64,000 nt of DNA from JAFGPS01 sp964628465 (lineage in GTDB: Bacteria; Planctomycetota; Phycisphaerae; Sedimentisphaerales; Anaerobacaceae), in assembly GCA_964628465.1 (NCBI GenBank), contig CAZVOA010000013.1, positions 1 through 64,000 on the forward strand. Direction: 5' to 3'. The position numbers and the translations under genes were made by a program. The notes below the pieces were generated by a model that saw only the letters and a list, made by a program, of their open reading frames with translations, ran no database searches and was not told the DNA's origin. This document shows, in pieces, positions 17,656-26,157 of the stretch. Within the stretch, counting starts at the first letter, position 1; the number at the start of each line of letters is the position of its first letter.

Positions 17656-18994
17656 CGGTTTTCTTCTGTTTTTGTTTCTTTTTGGCTTCTACTTCCTTCT
17701 CATCCTGAATCTTCTGGTCATGCTTGAGGCTATCGAGAACCTTGTAAGGACCGACTACAATTTTATCATCTTCAGAGATACCTTTTTCTATAATCGTATG
17801 CGTCAAATCACTCTGGCCCATTTTAACCGGCGTGGCAACAGCTTTGCCGTCAATATAACGAAAAACAACAATAGCAAATGTCTTTTCCTTATCGATGTAA
17901 GGATTATTTTCACGAATATCAATCGGCAGAGTATCAGTATTTCGATCCATTACCGCCTGCATGGGAACAGTCAAGACATCGGTATGCTTCAAAGTTTCGA
18001 TATCGACATGTGCAGTCAGACCTGAATATAAAGTATCTTCGACAGAATCGAGAAGAATTTCAGTTCTGAAATATTTAGTTCCGGTCGAAGAGTTCGTGTG
18101 AGATAACGCTACCGATTGAACCGTACCGCAAAATTCTGCATCAGGAAAAGCGTTTACCTTCGCGGTAGCGTTTTGGCCTGTCTTAACTTTAGCGACATCA
18201 GCTTCATCGACCTGCGCCACAACCAGCATTTTTGAAAGGTCCGCGACTTCGATTATTACCGTACCCGGATTATTCATTGTTCCTACCATAACAATCTCAC
18301 CGACTTCGGCGTTTACGCGTGTCACTACGCCGTCAATTGGTGATGTTATTACCGTATAAGTTAACGCTTCTTCCGCTTCTTCTACTCTCGCGTTAGAGGC
18401 ATCGAGATTGTGTTCGAGTACAACCAGGCCAAGTTCCGTCGCTTCGAGAGAACGTACAGACGCCTTGTATTGTGATGATAATTCATCAGTCCTTAACACA
18501 GATTGTTCATACGTAGTCGCGCTTATATCATTTGACGCAAGAAGCCCTTTTTGACGCTCTAAATCACGTTGCGCCTGTTTTAATTGAGCTTCAAGACCAG
18601 CAAGAGTCGCTCTCTGGCCTTCAATTCTTGCTTTTTCGACCTTAAGTTGTGCCGCCTGTCCATCTCGTGAAGATTTCGTGTAACTTAACTGGCTCTCAAG
18701 GTCTTTGGCATCGAGCTTAACCAGTATATCGCCTTTTTTCACTTTTTCACCTTCATCGAAAGGAAGCTCAATAATACGCGAAGTCACTTTCGCGCTTAAC
18801 TCGACTTTCGTTTTGGGTTCGATTTCTCCCGGTGCGCTGACAAATTCAATTAATTCACCTCTCTTGGGATTTTCGACATGTACAACCTGGCCTTTGTTTT
18901 TTGAAGCAAACTTTAATTGTACCGCAACCTGAACAACAGATAGAATTACTAATATCAGAACGATAACAATAATTATCGTACGGGATTTTTTCAT
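17639..18994 (-). CDS. Periplasmic adaptor (membrane fusion protein, MacA/HlyD type)
   Basis: 451 residues with a single N-terminal membrane anchor (IIIVIVLILVILSVVQVAV). The lipoyl half-motifs (VSAPGEIEPKTKVELSAKV and YTVITSPIDGVVTRV) bracket a long coiled coil of Gln/Glu/Arg-rich helices (about residues 85-205). A beta-barrel and membrane-proximal domain follow, and the tail is highly charged. It bridges the inner-membrane ABC permease and the TolC-like channel. A GAAAGGA site precedes the ATG. It is the first large gene of the operon. Confidence 0.93.
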   Translation of the reverse strand: MKKSRTIIIVIVLILVILSVVQVAVQLKFASKNKGQVVHVENPKRGELIEFVSAPGEIEPKTKVELSAKVTSRIIELPFDEGEKVKKGDILVKLDAKDLESQLSYTKSSRDGQAAQLKVEKARIEGQRATLAGLEAQLKQAQRDLERQKGLLASNDISATTYEQSVLRTDELSSQYKASVRSLEATELGLVVLEHNLDASNARVEEAEEALTYTVITSPIDGVVTRVNAEVGEIVMVGTMNNPGTVIIEVADLSKMLVVAQVDEADVAKVKTGQNATAKVNAFPDAEFCGTVQSVALSHTNSSTGTKYFRTEILLDSVEDTLYSGLTAHVDIETLKHTDVLTVPMQAVMDRNTDTLPIDIRENNPYIDKEKTFAIVVFRYIDGKAVATPVKMGQSDLTHTIIEKGISEDDKIVVGPYKVLDSLKHDQKIQDEKEVEAKKKQKQKKTDANSI

Positions 18995-19112
18995 CCTGTG
19001 TCCTTTCTTGTTAAAGTATCGTTAAATTATACGATTTATATATACCTATATATCCATAGACGCATGATAAGTAAAATTATTGCGCAAATAATAAAAAAAA
19101 ATAAAAATTGCT

Positions 19113-19253
19113 CTATTTCTCCACCGCAACCTGAACTTGAGCTTGTGCCTGACAGGAAAAATGCTCTTCGATCTCAAAAGGCTGTCCCGGCCCGCAACCG
19201 GCAATAAAACAGACAATCGCGGCTAAAACAATTAAAATTATATATGATTTCAT
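19113..19253 (-). CDS. Small predicted lipoprotein (46 aa)
   Basis: Open frame of 46 residues starting MKSYIILIVLAAIVC with lipobox FIAGC at residues 16-20, then a short mature part ending QAQVQVAVEK. An AGG lies seven bases before the ATG. A textbook lipoprotein signal in so short a frame is unlikely by chance. It lies 118 bases upstream of the efflux adaptor on the same strand, so it may be the first gene of that operon or a free entericidin-like envelope peptide. Function is unknown. Confidence 0.55.
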   Translation of the reverse strand: MKSYIILIVLAAIVCFIAGCGPGQPFEIEEHFSCQAQAQVQVAVEK

Positions 19254-19402
19254 AATTTTACCTGAAAATGAATTATAATACGCTTATCTACAGTACAATT
19301 TCACCAAATCCCTGTCGGATAATTTTATCAGGACAATATTACAGCGTCCAGAGATTTTCAAAGGATACTTCGGATAAAGTAATTTGGGCGATTTGCAGGT
19401 GA

Positions 19403-19969
19403 TTATTCCCGCGGATTTGCGTTGTCCTCCACGGAATCTCCTATTTCTCCCGTACTATCTATATTAATATTAATACACGTAAAAAGGAATTTAGCGACAG
19501 ATTTGACGTCACCAATAATATTTTCCAGCTCAGTCTGGATTGACCCCTGGACGATTCCCGCAAAAGCGATTCCTTTGTCGTAGTTGACAATATTTGTAAG
19601 TCCTGTGATAGTTTCATTAAACTGGTCTTTTTCCTCAACCGTAGGATTTGACGGAAGAAAGAAAGTGCTAATGAGAAAAATATAAACAATTCCGGCAGCA
19701 ATCGCAATCGGACGTAACTTTAGTTTGAAAGGAACCAGAGTAGTTTTATCTTCGGTTATGTTCTGCATAATTTGAACATTTGCTTCTGAAGAAAAGTCTT
19801 TAGTAAGAAGCCTCGCTTCTGCGGGCAAAGCACTTTCCATAAAGTTTGTTACGTTATAAAAATGCCTGCAGCTTTCGCAATTTTCCAAATGCTTTTTTGT
19901 CATAGTCATGACAGGTTTTTCCACATCAAATGAATGCGAGATATTCAAACGATAAAACCAACAAAACAT
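19403..19969 (-). CDS. Anti-sigma factor, zinc-finger type
   Basis: 188 residues. The H-x3-C-x2-C zinc-finger core reads KKHLENCESC (about residues 25-34). It is followed by a helical linker, one membrane helix (PIAIAAGIVYIFLISTFFL, about residues 88-108) and an extracytoplasmic tail of about 80 residues. It lies directly downstream of an ECF sigma gene (42-base gap, same strand), the classical sigma/anti-sigma arrangement. It probably holds the sigma factor at the membrane until an envelope signal arrives. The N-terminus before the finger is atypical and the exact start is not certain. Confidence 0.72.
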   Translation of the reverse strand: MFCWFYRLNISHSFDVEKPVMTMTKKHLENCESCRHFYNVTNFMESALPAEARLLTKDFSSEANVQIMQNITEDKTTLVPFKLKLRPIAIAAGIVYIFLISTFFLPSNPTVEEKDQFNETITGLTNIVNYDKGIAFAGIVQGSIQTELENIIGDVKSVAKFLFTCININIDSTGEIGDSVEDNANPRE

Positions 19970-20011
19970 TTTACACCTTCTGCTTTCTATACAATGACAT
20001 CATTTTTATAA

Positions 20012-20572
20012 TTACAATTCAGTATCAGCATAATCTTTCGGTAAATTTTTCAATTGTTCCGAAAAAACTTTTCGAGCCCTGTATAAAAGAACTTTTATAT
20101 TCACCTGGGATTTCCCCATTACTTTGGAAATATCTTTAATCGACATATTCTCAGAGTATTTAAACCATAGAACCTGATATTGATTAGGCGGCAATTTTTC
20201 GGCCAACGACCACAAACTAATTTCCGCGTTATCATTCTGCGCCGTTTCATGTGAAATCAATTCATGTTCAGAGAGCTTTTCAACTTCCTGAACTCTCTTG
20301 GCGTGATGATAATGATTAATAGCCAAACGTCGCGCTATTGTAAAAAGCCAAGTCGAAAATTTATATTTATTTTGATACTTCTGAAGATTACGATACGTTC
20401 TAATAAAAGTTTCCTGCACCAAATCCTCGGCATCGTCTCTGTTGGAAGTATAGCCGCGTATGACAAACAAAAGACTGTCACTATACCTGCGGACCAATTC
20501 CGCAAAGGATTCACGACATCCATTTTGTGCATCCAGCACAAGCTCTTCATCAGTAGCGCTAACTTTATTCAC
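20012..20572 (-). CDS. ECF-type RNA polymerase sigma factor
   Basis: 186 residues with region 2 (ESFAELVRRYSDSLLFVIRG, then DDAEDLVQETFIRTYRNL and FSTWLFTIARRLAINHYHH) and region 4 (KLPPNQYQVLWFKYSENMSIKDISKVMGKSQVNIKVLLYRARKV, here split over two helices). The start codon is GTG at 20572; no in-frame ATG is near. It probably redirects polymerase to an envelope or stress regulon under control of the zinc-finger protein encoded next. An exported protein gene lies 36 bases upstream on the same strand and may belong to the same transcript. Confidence 0.93.
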   Translation of the reverse strand: MNKVSATDEELVLDAQNGCRESFAELVRRYSDSLLFVIRGYTSNRDDAEDLVQETFIRTYRNLQKYQNKYKFSTWLFTIARRLAINHYHHAKRVQEVEKLSEHELISHETAQNDNAEISLWSLAEKLPPNQYQVLWFKYSENMSIKDISKVMGKSQVNIKVLLYRARKVFSEQLKNLPKDYADTEL

Positions 20573-20608
20573 GAAATAATAACTCTAACTTGAAGCTTCT
20601 TTCTATTT

Positions 20609-21532
20609 TTATTTTTTACCTGCTTGATTTTCGATAATTTTCTGAACCATTTCAGGCTTCAATTCCAAACGAATCTGTACCATATTAAAATCAGTTGTAA
20701 GTTTTATCATTTGCCCTATCTTTGCCAATTCAGGCTGATTATCTCCGGCCAAAGAAAACAACGCAACAATACCATCTGCCAGTTTACTGATATTTTGCGC
20801 TGTTTCCGGCGAGTTAGTTTTTAATTTAACGGAAGCAAATAAGTTTTCCGAATCCTGACCAGCGGCAATAATAATCTGTTCAGTTTGTTTCAGCACCGCG
20901 GCATTCGGCTCATCGCCAACCAATCGAGCGATATTTTTCGCCGCTATATGGACAAACACGTTGGAATCCGATAGTAATGAATCTTTGAATATTTCTTCTG
21001 ATGTGCTTTTTCGCGTGCCTTTCATAACATCTATCGCATCCTGCAAAGACGACAGACCTGAACTGAGCATTATCAAATCATCCCGAAAAAAGCAACCGTG
21101 CATCATACGTCCTTCGGCGTTTTTATCCGTATCCCGCCATTGCTGGATTGTAATATCATCATAAACTATAGTTTTAAATTCAGCGTTCATGCCGACAAGC
21201 GCCAATAATCTTTCTTTATTGAATTTGCCCTCAATTAACAGAACCGCTTTATCCCGGTCGTTACCCTGCCCGTATAACATGACATTATAAACATCTTTGA
21301 TGGGATTAAATCCAAACACAATAGCGAAGTTTTCCAATCGCCTGTTTGCGTCTAATTCCGCTAATTTATTTTGTAAAACTTCCCCCGCAAAGGATTTACG
21401 AAACAGGTCACAATCAAAGCCGACGAACCAATCAGCATCAGGACCAATCCTCTCCGTTTTAATAGAGCCGCTTGCTGACATACCCGCAAAAATCATTATA
21501 CTTAAAACCAGAATAACCTTTAGCGTTTTCAT
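20609..21532 (-). CDS. Exported protein of unknown function
   Basis: 307 residues with an N-terminal signal peptide (ILVLSIMIFAGMSASGS). The mature part has alternating strand/helix character with ADWFVGFDCDLFRKSF near the start, LLALVGMNAEFKT in the middle, and LSSGLSSLQDAIDVMKG. This is reminiscent of secreted DUF3352-like proteins and of the first half of the larger protein at 60.7-62.9 kb (both score a state per object and contain SSLQDAID- or NDGEGLAL-type segments). That relation is an impression, not a calculated alignment. It lies immediately upstream of the sigma factor gene and might sense the signal or be a target. Confidence 0.55.
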   Translation of the reverse strand: MKTLKVILVLSIMIFAGMSASGSIKTERIGPDADWFVGFDCDLFRKSFAGEVLQNKLAELDANRRLENFAIVFGFNPIKDVYNVMLYGQGNDRDKAVLLIEGKFNKERLLALVGMNAEFKTIVYDDITIQQWRDTDKNAEGRMMHGCFFRDDLIMLSSGLSSLQDAIDVMKGTRKSTSEEIFKDSLLSDSNVFVHIAAKNIARLVGDEPNAAVLKQTEQIIIAAGQDSENLFASVKLKTNSPETAQNISKLADGIVALFSLAGDNQPELAKIGQMIKLTTDFNMVQIRLELKPEMVQKIIENQAGKK

Positions 21533-21612
21533 ATATTTAGCCCTTCATAAAAAATTACAGTCAATTCAAATTTCTTCGTTTTATTATTTATACAATAAAA
21601 CCATACCAAAGG

Positions 21613-22122
21613 TTACAAAATGTCAGTAAGCTTTATCGCGTATTCCCTGAATTTGTCAGCGGGAAGCGTTACAGTCCGCCATTTCGGGCTTCTTTGTTTC
21701 ATAAATCTGCGATAATCGTCAAGACCAACACAAAAAAAGATATACCTGTTCGACTCAAACTCGAATACTTCCCGACCATCGAAATCGACATCAATATTAT
21801 CAATCTTATAGGTGAAAACAAAAACAGCTTTGTATTCAGGACCAAGAATTTCCATCCATTTTGTCAAGCCATCTATATCACCGGCGGTAACCCAGCATTC
21901 GAGTGATGATAATTTCTCTAATGTGATACCTTTGAACCTCCTGCCCTTGACTTCGGCGAGAATTTTCCTGCCGCTCTCCAATTCCAATAGAAAATCGAAA
22001 CTTTTGATTCCAGTATGTCCCAGTTCTATTGCTTTCTGGCTGTTTAATGCAACATGCTCGATTCGCCTGTCGATTAACCAGTTTTGAAATGCCCTCTCGT
22101 AATGATTCGGAAATGAATCCAT
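21613..22122 (-). CDS. HYExAFE-family protein, PD-(D/E)XK nuclease-like
   Basis: 169 residues. The N-terminus contains NHYERAFQNWL, matching the HYExAF signature of a small planctomycete family. The middle has FDFLLELESGRKILAEVKGR, which fits the catalytic Asp and E-x-K of a PD-(D/E)XK nuclease fold. The tail ends KLTDIL. No toxin, methylase or helicase partner is adjacent. It lies between an exported-protein gene and hisS, with short gaps. Activity on nucleic acid is plausible but inferred from fold motifs only. Confidence 0.7.
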   Translation of the reverse strand: MDSFPNHYERAFQNWLIDRRIEHVALNSQKAIELGHTGIKSFDFLLELESGRKILAEVKGRRFKGITLEKLSSLECWVTAGDIDGLTKWMEILGPEYKAVFVFTYKIDNIDVDFDGREVFEFESNRYIFFCVGLDDYRRFMKQRSPKWRTVTLPADKFREYAIKLTDIL

Positions 22123-22126
22123 AATT

Positions 22127-22200
22127 TATTCGTATTGCGTATAAAGTAATGCGTATTGCGAAAAATAATTCATTGCACATAATATGCAATGCTACATTTC
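22127..22200. repeat. Low-complexity repeat with CGTATTGCG words
   Basis: The gap before hisS contains repeated near-copies of the word CGTATTGCG/ATGCGTATTGCG followed by ATAATATGCAATGC. Similar words recur near 26024 (GGTATTGCGTGAT) and 49130-49190 (CGTCATACGTG, CAATACGCAATAC). They are probably remnants of a small dispersed repeat. Confidence 0.4.
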
Positions 22201-22216
22201 ATAATGCTCAATTTAC

Positions 22217-23503
22217 TCAACTCAATTCTAATAAAAATTCATTAAGGTCAACAAGTTTCTGCTCGCTTGTTGTCATATCTTTAACCGCAAGCTGATTAGA
22301 TTCTATCTCTTGGCCGATAATAAGACATTTGCCCGCATTCTGTTCGGAAGCCTGCTTAAGCTGCTTATTTAACTTTGCCGCTTTATAACTGAAATTCGCG
22401 GACATACCTTTTGAACGCAATTCCATCGTTATTTTTACCGCCTGATTTTTATAAGCATCATCGACATACGCGACAAAATAATCTATGGAGTTTTTTGGGA
22501 GTTGATTTTCAAGAAGTCCTTTTTCGCGAAGCAGAATTTCGAGAACACAATCGCCCATTCCCATTCCTGTCGCGGGTATTGAAGGGCCGCCGAAATCTCT
22601 AAGAAGGTTATCGTATCGTCCCCCGCCGCATATCGCGCGAAGCTCACCGACCGCGTCATGAACCTCAAATACGATTCCAGTATAATATGCCAGGCCGCGA
22701 ACAATTCCGGGATCAAAAATACAGAAGTCACCTACTCCCATATTTTCCAGATACTCAAAAACTTTACCCAGACCCTCAAGGGCGGATTCCGTACTTTCAT
22801 TCGGAGCGGTCATATCACGCACCTGCTCAATTGATTGCTCGACCATAAAATCAAGAATTTTCTTTGATATTGTTTTATCAGGAATCTGCTGATTGAGTAA
22901 TTCTTCAAATACTTCGGCGGGAAGTTTTGCGCTTTTATCCAACAGGACATAAATATCGCCAAGTTTTTCATCAGGTATCCCGAGGCTTTTCAGGAAACCG
23001 GCCAGAAACTCGCGGCTTGATATTTTCACTTTTATATCTTTGCTCGTCAGACCGATTTGGCGAAGGTAATCAATCGTTGTAAAAATCACTTCAGCGTCCG
23101 CAAGGACATCATCAATACCGATTATATCTATATTCCACTGGAAAAATTCACGAAGCCTTCCCTTTTGCGGCCGTTCCGCACGGAATAATCTTGGAACGGA
23201 AAACCACTTTATCGGCTTGGCAAGAGAATTTATCTGCTGATTCACCATTCGGGCAAGAGTCGGGGTCATCTCCGGCCTCAAGGCGAGGTCACGTCCGCCC
23301 CTGTCGGTGAGCGAAAAAAGCTGTTCTACGATTTCATCGCCGCTCTTTACCTGGTACATCTTCAGATATTCGAAAATCGGTCCATCGTATTCCTGAAAAC
23401 CATTTCTCAGCGATATTTTTTTCCAGCCGTCAACTATCCAGTTGTGTACGGCCATTTCAGGGGGATAAAAATCCCGCGTTCCTTTTACCGGCGATATTGT
23501 CAT
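22217..23503 (-). CDS. hisS: Histidyl-tRNA synthetase
   Basis: Charges tRNA-His. The 428 residues carry class II synthetase motifs: KGTRDFYPPEM at the N-terminus, LRPEMTPTLARMV in motif 2 vicinity, RLFRAERPQKGRLREFFQWN (motif 2), the His-specific LAYYTGIVFEV, the GGGRYDNLL loop and GMGMGDCVLE of motif 3. A C-terminal anticodon-binding domain begins near residue 330. Its ATG overlaps the stop of the CxxxCC protein by four bases. Confidence 0.97.
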   Translation of the reverse strand: MTISPVKGTRDFYPPEMAVHNWIVDGWKKISLRNGFQEYDGPIFEYLKMYQVKSGDEIVEQLFSLTDRGGRDLALRPEMTPTLARMVNQQINSLAKPIKWFSVPRLFRAERPQKGRLREFFQWNIDIIGIDDVLADAEVIFTTIDYLRQIGLTSKDIKVKISSREFLAGFLKSLGIPDEKLGDIYVLLDKSAKLPAEVFEELLNQQIPDKTISKKILDFMVEQSIEQVRDMTAPNESTESALEGLGKVFEYLENMGVGDFCIFDPGIVRGLAYYTGIVFEVHDAVGELRAICGGGRYDNLLRDFGGPSIPATGMGMGDCVLEILLREKGLLENQLPKNSIDYFVAYVDDAYKNQAVKITMELRSKGMSANFSYKAAKLNKQLKQASEQNAGKCLIIGQEIESNQLAVKDMTTSEQKLVDLNEFLLELS

Positions 23504-23895
23504 TTCCTGCTCTTTTTCTTCTTTTGTTTGCTTTTTTCTTTTACGTTATTATCGAACTTAACTTTTATATACTCTGCCATTTGCTTATCATCTGTAAAAT
23601 GGAGTTCATAATCATATTCACCTTCCGTGAAATCGCAATCGGAATGGCGGTATTTGCGGCAGATATTCGGCCTGTTTTCGTAATTACTACACTGATTATC
23701 TTTTTTAAGATGCCTGCATTTATTTTTGATATTTATATACCAGTCACCATCTTCTACAAAAACCGTGATATTCTCATGGCATAAAAACCATCTTATATCA
23801 TCATAATCACTTTTTTCCTTCGGTTTTTCAATCGGAAGTGCCACATACCTGCAACACAGACCATTACATTTTTCACACTGATTTTTTTGTGTCAT
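23500..23895 (-). CDS. CxxxCC-type zinc/iron-chelating protein (YkgJ family)
   Basis: 131 residues. The N-terminus has CEKCNGLCCRYVALP, followed by a second cluster with KCRHLKKDNQCSNYENRPNICR; together these are the eight-cysteine pattern of the YkgJ/UPF0153 family. The tail is very lysine-rich (KEKSKQKKKKSRK). Biochemical function is unknown; metal binding is inferred from cysteines. Its stop overlaps the start of hisS (ATGA), so both are co-translated. Confidence 0.85.
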   Translation of the reverse strand: MTQKNQCEKCNGLCCRYVALPIEKPKEKSDYDDIRWFLCHENITVFVEDGDWYINIKNKCRHLKKDNQCSNYENRPNICRKYRHSDCDFTEGEYDYELHFTDDKQMAEYIKVKFDNNVKEKSKQKKKKSRK

Positions 23896-24053
23896 TTCCT
23901 AAATCCATTTCTTTCAAAGATTGCCAACAATAAGCCAATAATATACGCAATTCGCCCCGCCGCGTCAACGGCAAACTCCGCCGCAATGAGTCATCCTGAG
24001 CACCGAACCTGATTTTGAGGATGTATGTGAAAGAAACCTGGAATATTAAAATA

Positions 24054-24147
24054 ATGGGTGGCAGCCTCATCCTGTTTTTTTCAGGATGGGGATGATACAC
24101 TCAAATGCTAAGCCATCCCCAAGCTTGCGCTTGAGGCTGCCACCCAT
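24054..24147. repeat. 94-bp inverted-repeat element (MITE-like)
   Basis: Perfect 16-base arms (24054-24069 and 24132-24147, beginning ATGGGTGGCAGCC) enclose a smaller hairpin CATCCTG/CAGGATG around a T run and a GCCATCCCCAAGCTTGCGC segment. The nested palindrome could fold into a cruciform. No encoded protein and no clear target-site duplication is visible. Confidence 0.75.
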
Positions 24148-24602
24148 AACTCATGGTAGTTTCTTAGGAGTGCAACGTTCATCCTTCGTAGTAGCCTTCT
24201 ACTGAGAATGGAAAGGACCTGACCCGCGAATGTAAAATAAGTATCGTTCGTAACTTCTTATTCGAGAGCCAGATGTTTCGCCCCTTGGGACTCAACATGA
24301 CAACTTATCATATTAAGTTTTACAGAACACGATGGGGGTCAGGGGAGAGTTCAAGACCAAAAAACTGAGAATCGACTGTAATAATCTGAAATAAAATATT
24401 GCTTATATATTATTTTCTGATAACATTTAATTTATGGGAAATTCAGGAGGCTCTAATTTATTTAACCTTGTCCTGAAAATGAAATTATTAAGAGATCTTT
24501 TAGTCGCGAGTTAAGCGCATTTGCGTGTTTGTATATTATAGATATATACTATGGTTTGTGTCTCGGCAACATATATTAAAGAAAAAAGACAAATTAACAT
24601 TC

Positions 24603-24623
24603 GTAGGGTGCGTGCAACGCACC
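24603..24623. repeat. 21-bp palindromic repeat, copy 1
   Basis: The unit GTAGG-GTGCGTGCAACGCACC has a 7-bp stem GGTGCGT/ACGCACC. It is related to the units at 56710-56762 and 60687-60707 but differs in both stem arms together, keeping the pairing. Confidence 0.65.
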
Positions 24624-24723
24624 AAATACAACTAATTATTGATAAATGTCACTCTCAGAAAATGTACCTGACCCTTTTAAATCACTCAAATAAAGTGATA
24701 AAATATTATAAGGAAAAAAGCAT

Positions 24724-25845
24724 ATGGCAAAAAGAATACCAAAAACAATAGAGGAAAAATTGAAAGACCTCGATTCCCACCTCTTTCTTCTTAGGGAACA
24801 ACGAAACGGTCTTTCAGAAAGCAAAAGTCATATCAAAGAAATGTCAGCAGAATTACGCACTCTTATTTGTAGAGCACCAGAATATTTAGAAGGTTTGTTA
24901 TGGCGATTGGTCGATGAATTGAAAGTTGATGATAAAATTTTTCTGCATGTACCTGGTAAATTAAAGAAAGATCATCCTTTGGCGCAAGGAATGCAATTCT
25001 ATATCATACCCATAGAACGAGGCGGTAAAGGAAATCCCAAGCTTACACCAAAGCTCCATTCATTAAAGCATGTTATCAAAGAGTGTGAATCAATTTTTGC
25101 TGGTGGTCACCCTCTAACGTTTCAATATCTAATTAAGGCAATCGCAGAACAAATGGGTTTAGGCCATGAAGCTGATGGTATAGAACCTGCACTTGCAGAG
25201 CTAAAATCAATATTTATTAATGGTGTCGAGCCATATATACCAGTATTACTTGAAGCAACTGATTTTACTCTTGAAATTGGAGAGCGTGTTCTTGTAGCCG
25301 GGGAGCAGAAAACAAACTTTAAGAGAGATCATCATAAATATGATTACGGAAATTTATCCTTAGTCTTGCGTTTACGAATTGTAAAACAATTAGCAGGAAA
25401 TATTCCTTTAGTGTTATTTCATTCCTACGTAAGCAATGTTAAAATACTTTGTTCTGGAACTCCCAAAGGTATAAGTTTTAATATAAATAAAAACGGTCAA
25501 GACATTACTGAACTTATTGCCAATTACCCTTCAAACTGGGAACCTGGCGCAGAAGCAATATTTATTTTTTCCTATTGTTCCAAAGTTCAACAGGCAAGAA
25601 CAATGACAAATACAGAAATAAGCACAATAACAGATATTCCAAATATGGGTTGGCTTCATGCCTCTGACCTTATTTTAGATGAAAATCACATTGACCATAT
25701 AGACTTCGTAGAAAAGAAATTCTTACTAACATACGAAAGACTGTTATCTGCTGATGATGTAAAAGGTTTATACAACCTGCCATCTAACGGTTATGGTCTT
25801 TGGAAATATGAAGATGAGATTAAAGAACAATCTCCCTTCCCATAA
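24724..25845 (+). CDS. Protein of unknown function (373 aa)
   Basis: I do not recognise this protein. It is soluble, with no signal peptide or membrane helix. Residues 1-60 are charged and helical (EEKLKDLDSHLFLLREQRNG), and a mixed helical section follows to about residue 170. The second half looks beta-rich (NLSLVLRLRIVKQLAGNIPLVL, EAIFIFSYCSKVQ). No classical enzyme motif is evident. AAGGAAAAAAGCAT precedes the ATG, giving a plausible ribosome site. It stands alone, flanked on both sides by repeat-filled noncoding DNA and a glycosyltransferase in the opposite orientation, so acquisition by transfer is plausible. Confidence 0.75.
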   Translation: MAKRIPKTIEEKLKDLDSHLFLLREQRNGLSESKSHIKEMSAELRTLICRAPEYLEGLLWRLVDELKVDDKIFLHVPGKLKKDHPLAQGMQFYIIPIERGGKGNPKLTPKLHSLKHVIKECESIFAGGHPLTFQYLIKAIAEQMGLGHEADGIEPALAELKSIFINGVEPYIPVLLEATDFTLEIGERVLVAGEQKTNFKRDHHKYDYGNLSLVLRLRIVKQLAGNIPLVLFHSYVSNVKILCSGTPKGISFNINKNGQDITELIANYPSNWEPGAEAIFIFSYCSKVQQARTMTNTEISTITDIPNMGWLHASDLILDENHIDHIDFVEKKFLLTYERLLSADDVKGLYNLPSNGYGLWKYEDEIKEQSPFP

Positions 25846-26037
25846 ATTGTTCAAGAATAATAAGGACATTCACAGTATATTCCTTCAATTAAACTTCCTA
25901 TGCAGAGATAGGGTTAATCTGGGGATGCCTTAATAATTAATTCAGGACATTTTCAATACTGTAAAGTTAATATGTCTGGGAAAAAGGTGATCAATAATAT
26001 TTTTGATGAATCGTGTGTGATGGGTATTGCGTGATTT

Positions 26038-26094
26038 GACAAGATAACAGGATGGACAGGAAATATAAATCATGTAAATCTTGTTAATCTCGTC
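26038..26094. repeat. Imperfect inverted repeat of the AACAGGATxxACAGG type
   Basis: GACAAGATAACAGGATGGACAGG faces, after AAATATAAAT, a diverged reverse copy ending TTGTTAATCTCGTC. This resembles the widespread (GATTAACAGGATTTACATG) class of dispersed bacterial repeats. Evidence is by eye only. Confidence 0.5.
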
Positions 26095-26113
26095 TGAGGA
26101 AAAGTAAGGGTCC

Positions 26114-26149
26114 TGACACCTATAAATTATCTGACGCCTATAAATTATC
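26114..26149. repeat. Tandem 18-base repeat, two units
   Basis: TGACACCTATAAATTATC is followed directly by TGACGCCTATAAATTATC, one mismatch in 18. It ends eight bases before the 3' end of the glycosyltransferase gene. Confidence 0.8.
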
Positions 26150-26157
26150 GCAGAGAA

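Larger units (their letters stand above)
23896..24723. other. Noncoding stretch rich in repeat remnants
   Basis: 828 bases without a supported gene. It holds words typical of dispersed elements (GAGTCATCCTGAGC near 23988, CCTGACCC near 24222 and GGGGTCAGGGGAGAG near 24335), the inverted-repeat element at 24054-24147 and the palindromic unit at 24603-24623. Small open frames run through these repeats and were not accepted. It is the left border of a suspected accessory island. Confidence 0.55.
25846..26157. other. Noncoding gap with two repeat types
   Basis: 312 bases between convergent genes. It contains the imperfect inverted repeat at 26038-26094 and the tandem repeat at 26114-26149. No gene or clear terminator is visible. 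Confidence 0.5.

Noticed and set aside
23873..24100. A 75-residue minus-strand frame in the repeat region
   Set aside because: It crosses the 94-bp inverted-repeat element and shows no protein-like pattern.
24551..24751. A 66-residue frame before the unknown gene
   Set aside because: It runs through the 21-bp repeat and overlaps the real start at 24724.
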